A DNA stretch of 9,307 nucleotides from an uncultured Actinomycetes bacterium. Lineage in GTDB: Bacteria > Actinomycetota > Thermoleophilia > Solirubrobacterales > 70-9. The stretch covers positions 1 through 9,307 of the forward strand of contig CAMLHB010000077.1 in the NCBI GenBank assembly GCA_946479725.1, written 5' to 3'. The notes under the pieces were generated by a model that was not told the origin of the DNA, did not search any database, and worked only from the letters and a program-made list of their open reading frames with translations. Below, piece by piece: positions 6,531-9,307 of this stretch (positions are counted from its first letter, which is position 1; each line of letters starts with the position of its first letter). The translations under genes were made by a program, and so were the position numbers.

Positions 6531-7055
6531 CTAAGGGCAGATCACGATCAGGTGGAAGTCGGCGTCCTCGTTGTTGCCGTCTTTGTCTTTGGTCCGCACC
6601 TCGATCCCGTTCGGGTTCGCGGCCGAGGTGTTCGTCTGCGCGTAGCCGGCGTTCGGGACGGCGGTGCCGGCGTTGTTGCGGGCGGCGATGTTGGCGCAGC
6701 CGGTGACGTTGAAGGGGAAGGTGACGGTGACCGCTCCGCCGCCCTCGACCGCGGCGATGTTCGGTCCGCTGGCGCGCGCCAGCGCCGCGTTGCCCGGGCT
6801 CGCCGGGTTGTGGACGACGGCCCAGAAGGTGTGGGTCGCGACCTTCGCGAATGGCACCGTGCCGAGCTTGTTGGTGTCGATCTGGAACCCCGTCAGGGTC
6901 TTCTTCTTCAGCTTGCCGCCGCCAATCGTCTGCTTCTTGATCGAGCCGCCGTTGATCGTCTGCGCTGCGTAGGCGGTGCCGGCGAGGGCGACCACCAGCG
7001 CGATCACCGCGACGACCATCGCCGGCGACGGGCGCCTCTTCATCAGCGTTCTCAT
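6531..7055 (-). CDS. exported protein with INGGSIKK-type repeats, function unknown
   Basis: 174-aa protein of unknown function. ATG 7055 is preceded at good spacing by a GGAAGGGAG ribosome-binding site (7071-7063 region), better than the longer open frame starting at 7097. Seen: basic N-terminus (MKRRPSP from residue 5), hydrophobic segment 12-28, and a signal-peptidase-like TAYA|AQ site around residue 30. Then comes a short low-complexity stretch with a regular Ile/Leu-Gly-Lys rhythm (INGGSIKKQTIGGGKLKKKT, about 34-53), followed by a Gly/Ala/Asn/Thr-rich beta-type domain with two cysteines (GCAN and the C-terminal IVICP) that may form a disulfide. The N-terminal part resembles a family that I recall as abundant in Thermoleophilia, often annotated hypothetical. 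A secreted or wall-associated structural protein is an inference. It is convergent with the oxidoreductase gene and follows a candidate terminator of the upstream operon, so it is probably transcribed alone. Confidence 0.8.
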   Translation of the reverse strand: MRTLMKRRPSPAMVVAVIALVVALAGTAYAAQTINGGSIKKQTIGGGKLKKKTLTGFQIDTNKLGTVPFAKVATHTFWAVVHNPASPGNAALARASGPNIAAVEGGGAVTVTFPFNVTGCANIAARNNAGTAVPNAGYAQTNTSAANPNGIEVRTKDKDGNNEDADFHLIVICP

Positions 7056-7100
7056 CCTGGACTCCCTTCCAGTTCGTGGCCGAGTACCCGAAACCAAGTA

Positions 7101-7118
7101 ACCCGCCGGAAGGCGAGT
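7101..7118 (-). terminator. hairpin downstream of the hydrolase gene
   Basis: Read on the minus strand, ACTCGCC (7118-7112) and GGCGGGT (7107-7101) form a 7-bp stem closed by a TTCC loop, 13 bp after the hydrolase stop. The single mismatch on the plus strand becomes a G-U pair in minus-strand RNA, which fits a minus-strand terminator. A weak T-rich segment (TACTTGGTTT) follows. Confidence 0.45.
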
Positions 7119-7131
7119 CGCTGCGGTCGGG

Positions 7132-7794
7132 CTACCCGGGGAGCGCGGCGACGAAGCTTTCGAAGCCGGCGATGTCGGTCACGGCGGGGCCGTGGCCGGG
7201 AAGGATCAGCGAGGGGTTGAGCTCGGCCAGCTTGCGGATCGAGCGTCGGTTCTCGGCGGGATCGGGGGTCAGGTCGGCCGGCGGCTCGGCCAGCCTGGTC
7301 CGCAGGGTGAGGTAGCTGATGTTGCGGATCACGTCGCCGCAGATCGCCACCCGGTCGGAATCGCGGAAGAAGATCACCTCGCCGGGCGCGTGGCCGGGGG
7401 CGTGGACGACGCGGAAGCCGGCGACCTCGTCGCCCTCCTGCAGGACTCGATCGACCTGGCGCGGCGGGCCCGTCCAGAGCTTGCCGAAGAGCTGGGCCAT
7501 CGGCTTCGGGCTGGCCGCCACTGGCCGCCGGCCCTCCATCGCGTCGACGTCGTCGGCGTGGCAGGCGAGCGGCACGCCGCGCGCCTCGCAGACCGCCTTG
7601 GCGCAGCCCTGATGATCGGGGTGGACGTGGGTCAGCGCCACTTCGGAGATCTCACGACCCTCGAGCTCGGCGAAGATCCGCCGCTCGTCCCAGCGCCGGC
7701 CGGCGTCGATGAGTACGTCCTCGGCGAGGTAGACGTTAATCACCGGCCGCGGGGCTTCCTTCAGCCGCCAGACCCCGGGCGCGAGGTACTTCAA
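7132..7794 (-). CDS. metallo-beta-lactamase-fold hydrolase
   Basis: Metallo-beta-lactamase-fold protein of 220 aa, cytoplasmic (no signal peptide). All metal ligands are present: THVHPDH (H56, H58, D60, H61), HAPGHAPG (H135), ICGDV (D154) and LPGHGP (H201), so a binuclear metal hydrolase of the glyoxalase II-like/general MBL type is expected; the substrate is unknown. The start is TTG 7794, whose TTGA overlaps the TGA stop of the upstream 82-aa gene, and the encoded N-terminus KYLAPGVWRLKE is the typical first strand of the fold. The frame is open up to 8061, but that extension is Arg/Pro-rich shadow of the 82-aa gene. Third gene of a translationally coupled minus-strand set with the 82-aa protein and the CW-binding-repeat protein; a terminator-like hairpin follows. 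Thiolesterase, lactonase or glyoxalase activities cannot be told apart from sequence alone. Confidence 0.92.
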   Translation of the reverse strand: MKYLAPGVWRLKEAPRPVINVYLAEDVLIDAGRRWDERRIFAELEGREISEVALTHVHPDHQGCAKAVCEARGVPLACHADDVDAMEGRRPVAASPKPMAQLFGKLWTGPPRQVDRVLQEGDEVAGFRVVHAPGHAPGEVIFFRDSDRVAICGDVIRNISYLTLRTRLAEPPADLTPDPAENRRSIRKLAELNPSLILPGHGPAVTDIAGFESFVAALPG

Positions 7795-8039
7795 TGCGAG
7801 ATCCCGAGCCCCTCGCGCGGCTCGCCGCTGTGCTGCGCCAATCCTTCGAGGCGGGAGATCTGCCGTTCGCCTTCTGCCCGCGCTGGATGATCGGCCGGCA
7901 GCGGCTCGATCAGCCGGCGGATGCGGTTGCGGACCTGGAGGGCGAAGTGCGGGGTGACGGGACCGGCGAGGGCGCGGATGTCCTCGACCGTGATCTCCTT
8001 GGCACCGCCGAGCAGCTGGGGGTTCTCCGACTCGCTCAT
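7791..8039 (-). CDS. 82-aa conserved-looking protein of unknown function
   Basis: No function recognised. An 82-aa soluble protein, from ATG 8039 to TGA 7791, with codon use like its neighbours. Its first codon overlaps the stop of the upstream CW-binding-repeat gene (ATGA), and its stop overlaps the TTG start of the hydrolase (TTGA), which strongly supports it being translated. Seen: an acidic N-terminus (MSESENPQLLGGAK), then a predicted helix-rich part (ITVEDIRALAGPVTP, residues 16-30; VRNRIRRLIEPLP, 36-48; GERQISRLEGLAQ, 57-69) and a polar tail. There is no signal peptide, membrane segment or cysteine. I have a vague recollection of similar small proteins in Solirubrobacterales, but cannot name a domain. 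A regulatory or adaptor role for one of its operon partners is possible; nothing in the sequence proves it. Confidence 0.8.
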   Translation of the reverse strand: MSESENPQLLGGAKEITVEDIRALAGPVTPHFALQVRNRIRRLIEPLPADHPARAEGERQISRLEGLAQHSGEPREGLGISH

Positions 8040-9307
8040 TCTCCGCCGCCGATCTTCGCAAGTTCGGCCAGTTCGTTCACTTCCGCCTGCTGCCCGACCC
8101 CGATCGCGTCCTCATCGCCGATCAACCAGACGCGGTTGTAGAAGGCGCGGGTGGGGTCGGTCGTGTAGCCGGGCTTGAGGTCGAGCAGGTAGCTGCGGAG
8201 CTGCTGCGGGAGCGTCGCGGAGTCGTCGGTGAGCAGCAGCGGGCCCCAGGTGCCCGAGGCCGAGAGCGGGGCCGCGGCGGCGGCGTCGGCGGGGGAGTCG
8301 CTGCGGGCCAGGACGAAGCCGTGGCCGGGGTCGTTGATGTTCCAGCCGAAGCTGCCGTCGCGGTAGCGGGCGAAGGCGATCGCGTTGGCGACCGGGTCCT
8401 TGCCGGCGACCCGCTTCACCCGTTTGGAGATCCCAGCGATTTCCCGGACCACGTCAGAGGCGATGACCGAGGCCGGTCCGAGCACGTAGACCGGCACCTG
8501 CGGGTGCGCCTTCAGCGCCGCGGCGGTCGGCTGCGGCAGCTTCTTCGCTTCCGCGAAGAGGATCGGATCGCCGGAACGCGCCGCCCAGGCGGCGGCCGGC
8601 ATCGCGTAGTCGGGGCTGGAGCTGGGGGCGATGACGATGTGCCGCGGCGGGGCGTCGGTCAGCCGCTGGCGCAGCTCGAGGATCTGGGCCGCGGTGGCGG
8701 CGGGGTCGCCGGAGTCGATCGGCGCCGCCTTGCCGGGATAGGCGACGGTGCCGACCGCGAACAGCGAAGCCTGGCCGGTGTCCGCGCTCCCCTGCGGATC
8801 CATCGCCTCGAGCGCTTCTTCACTCGCCGGCGGCATCTCGTCGGGGCCCGAGAAGAGGATCGGTGCCCGCACCGGCGCGGCCATCAGGACGGAGGCGGCG
8901 AGGGCCCCGGCCCAGTCTTCTTCGCCGACCACGGTGACCGCGGCCGGGCGCTGCTCCGGGGTGGTGGAGGGGAAGGCGGCGAGGGCGGCGCCGGCGGCGT
9001 TGGCGACCGGGTCGGAGCCGCCGATCCGGGTCGTGTTGTTGGTGGCGAAGGCGGGATAGCCGAGAGCCTCTGCGGTCTGGTCGGGGCTGCTTTCGCTCCC
9101 CCGACTGGTGGCCGGGGCGGGAGCCGGCGCCTCGCGGCCGCCGGAATCCCCGCCGCCGGTGCCGAACATGATCGCGGCGACGATGAAGACAATCGCGAGG
9201 ACGACCAACGCCGCCAGAAGTTTTGGGGGCCCAGGACCGCTATCACCCTCGGCGGTGGGGCGGTTTGGTGGGGAGGGGGGCCAAAGCAGAACGGCGGCCC
9301 CGGGGGG
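8036..9307 (-). CDS. membrane-anchored cell-wall-binding-repeat-2 family protein (5' end outside window)
   Basis: Surface protein with degenerate cell-wall-binding-repeat-2 (CWB2-type) modules. The frame is open without ATG, GTG or TTG codons from 9209 to the window edge, so the true start lies beyond 9307; at least 423 aa are present. Seen, numbering from the edge: a Pro-rich cytoplasmic tail (1-28), one membrane helix (about 29-49), a Gly/Pro/Ser linker, then an alpha/beta region. TTRIGGSDPVANAAGAALA and VKRVAGKDPVANAIAFARY are clearly related repeat starts, each typical of CWB2, and strands such as AVTVVGEEDWAGALAASVL, PVYVLGPASVIASDVV and RVWLIGDEDAIG mark about three units. The topology suggests an N-in, C-out protein binding wall polymer. 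First visible gene of a coupled set with the 82-aa protein (ATGA overlap) and the hydrolase. TTG 9208 is a poor start because it would begin in the middle of the membrane helix. Confidence 0.85.
   Translation of the reverse strand, partial: PPGAAVLLWPPSPPNRPTAEGDSGPGPPKLLAALVVLAIVFIVAAIMFGTGGGDSGGREAPAPAPATSRGSESSPDQTAEALGYPAFATNNTTRIGGSDPVANAAGAALAAFPSTTPEQRPAAVTVVGEEDWAGALAASVLMAAPVRAPILFSGPDEMPPASEEALEAMDPQGSADTGQASLFAVGTVAYPGKAAPIDSGDPAATAAQILELRQRLTDAPPRHIVIAPSSSPDYAMPAAAWAARSGDPILFAEAKKLPQPTAAALKAHPQVPVYVLGPASVIASDVVREIAGISKRVKRVAGKDPVANAIAFARYRDGSFGWNINDPGHGFVLARSDSPADAAAAAPLSASGTWGPLLLTDDSATLPQQLRSYLLDLKPGYTTDPTRAFYNRVWLIGDEDAIGVGQQAEVNELAELAKIGGGE

Noticed and set aside
7101..7118. 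Plus-strand terminator reading of this hairpin
   Set aside because: On the plus strand one pair is a C-A mismatch and no plus-strand gene ends nearby; only the minus-strand reading makes sense.
7795..8061. N-terminal extension of the MBL hydrolase
   Set aside because: It is an Arg/Pro-rich shadow of the 82-aa gene; TTG 7794 gives the canonical N-terminal strand and a coupled overlap.

Overview
The window looks like chromosomal DNA from a high-GC actinobacterium, most plausibly of the class Thermoleophilia (Solirubrobacterales-like). This rests on very GC-rich codon use, a FadA5-like thiolase beside a split acyl-CoA dehydrogenase pair, a luciferase-like (LLM, F420-type) oxidoreductase, a membrane-anchored cell-wall-binding-repeat-2 protein, and a small exported protein whose N-terminal segment (SPAMVVAVIALVVALAGTAY) I associate with that class. 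The taxonomic call is inference from memory of these families; no marker gene is present.

Region 1 (1-1941) holds two divergent beta-oxidation genes: a 3-hydroxyacyl-CoA dehydrogenase on the minus strand, cut by the window start, and a thiolase on the plus strand. The 125 bp between them contain a TetR/FadR-like palindrome (TGACTG-AC-CAGTCA, 703-716), so both genes may be induced together when acyl-CoAs are available.

Region 2 (1985-3083) holds two tandem paralogous small exported proteins, probably lipoproteins. They share a K-A-E-F-[IV]-K...A-I-C block and a C-terminal cysteine. Their base composition and codon use differ sharply from their neighbours (about 50% GC in a sampled stretch; GAA instead of GAG for Glu). 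The second has a strong sigma-70-type promoter, and a perfect 16-bp hairpin starts two bases after its stop codon.

Region 3 (3137-6468) is a plus-strand run of three closely spaced genes: an acyl-CoA dehydrogenase alpha-type subunit, a beta-type subunit and an LLM-class oxidoreductase. The two dehydrogenase subunits have complementary losses: one keeps the candidate catalytic Glu, the other keeps the FAD-contacting arginine loop. They are probably an obligate heteromer like the steroid side-chain enzymes of Mycobacterium. With the thiolase and hydroxyacyl-CoA dehydrogenase, this gives most of a beta-oxidation spiral for a bulky or branched acyl-CoA; I see no enoyl-CoA hydratase or acyl-CoA ligase here.

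Region 4 (6531-9307) is on the minus strand: a monocistronic-looking exported protein of 174 aa, and a translationally coupled set of three genes (membrane-anchored CW-binding-repeat protein, 82-aa protein of unknown function, metallo-beta-lactamase-fold hydrolase) joined by ATGA and TTGA stop/start overlaps. The first of these three is cut by the window end. I found no tRNA, rRNA, CRISPR array, insertion sequence or phage gene. Everything is recognisable housekeeping or lineage-specific accessory content; the least explained items are the paralogous small lipoproteins, the 82-aa protein and the 174-aa exported protein.
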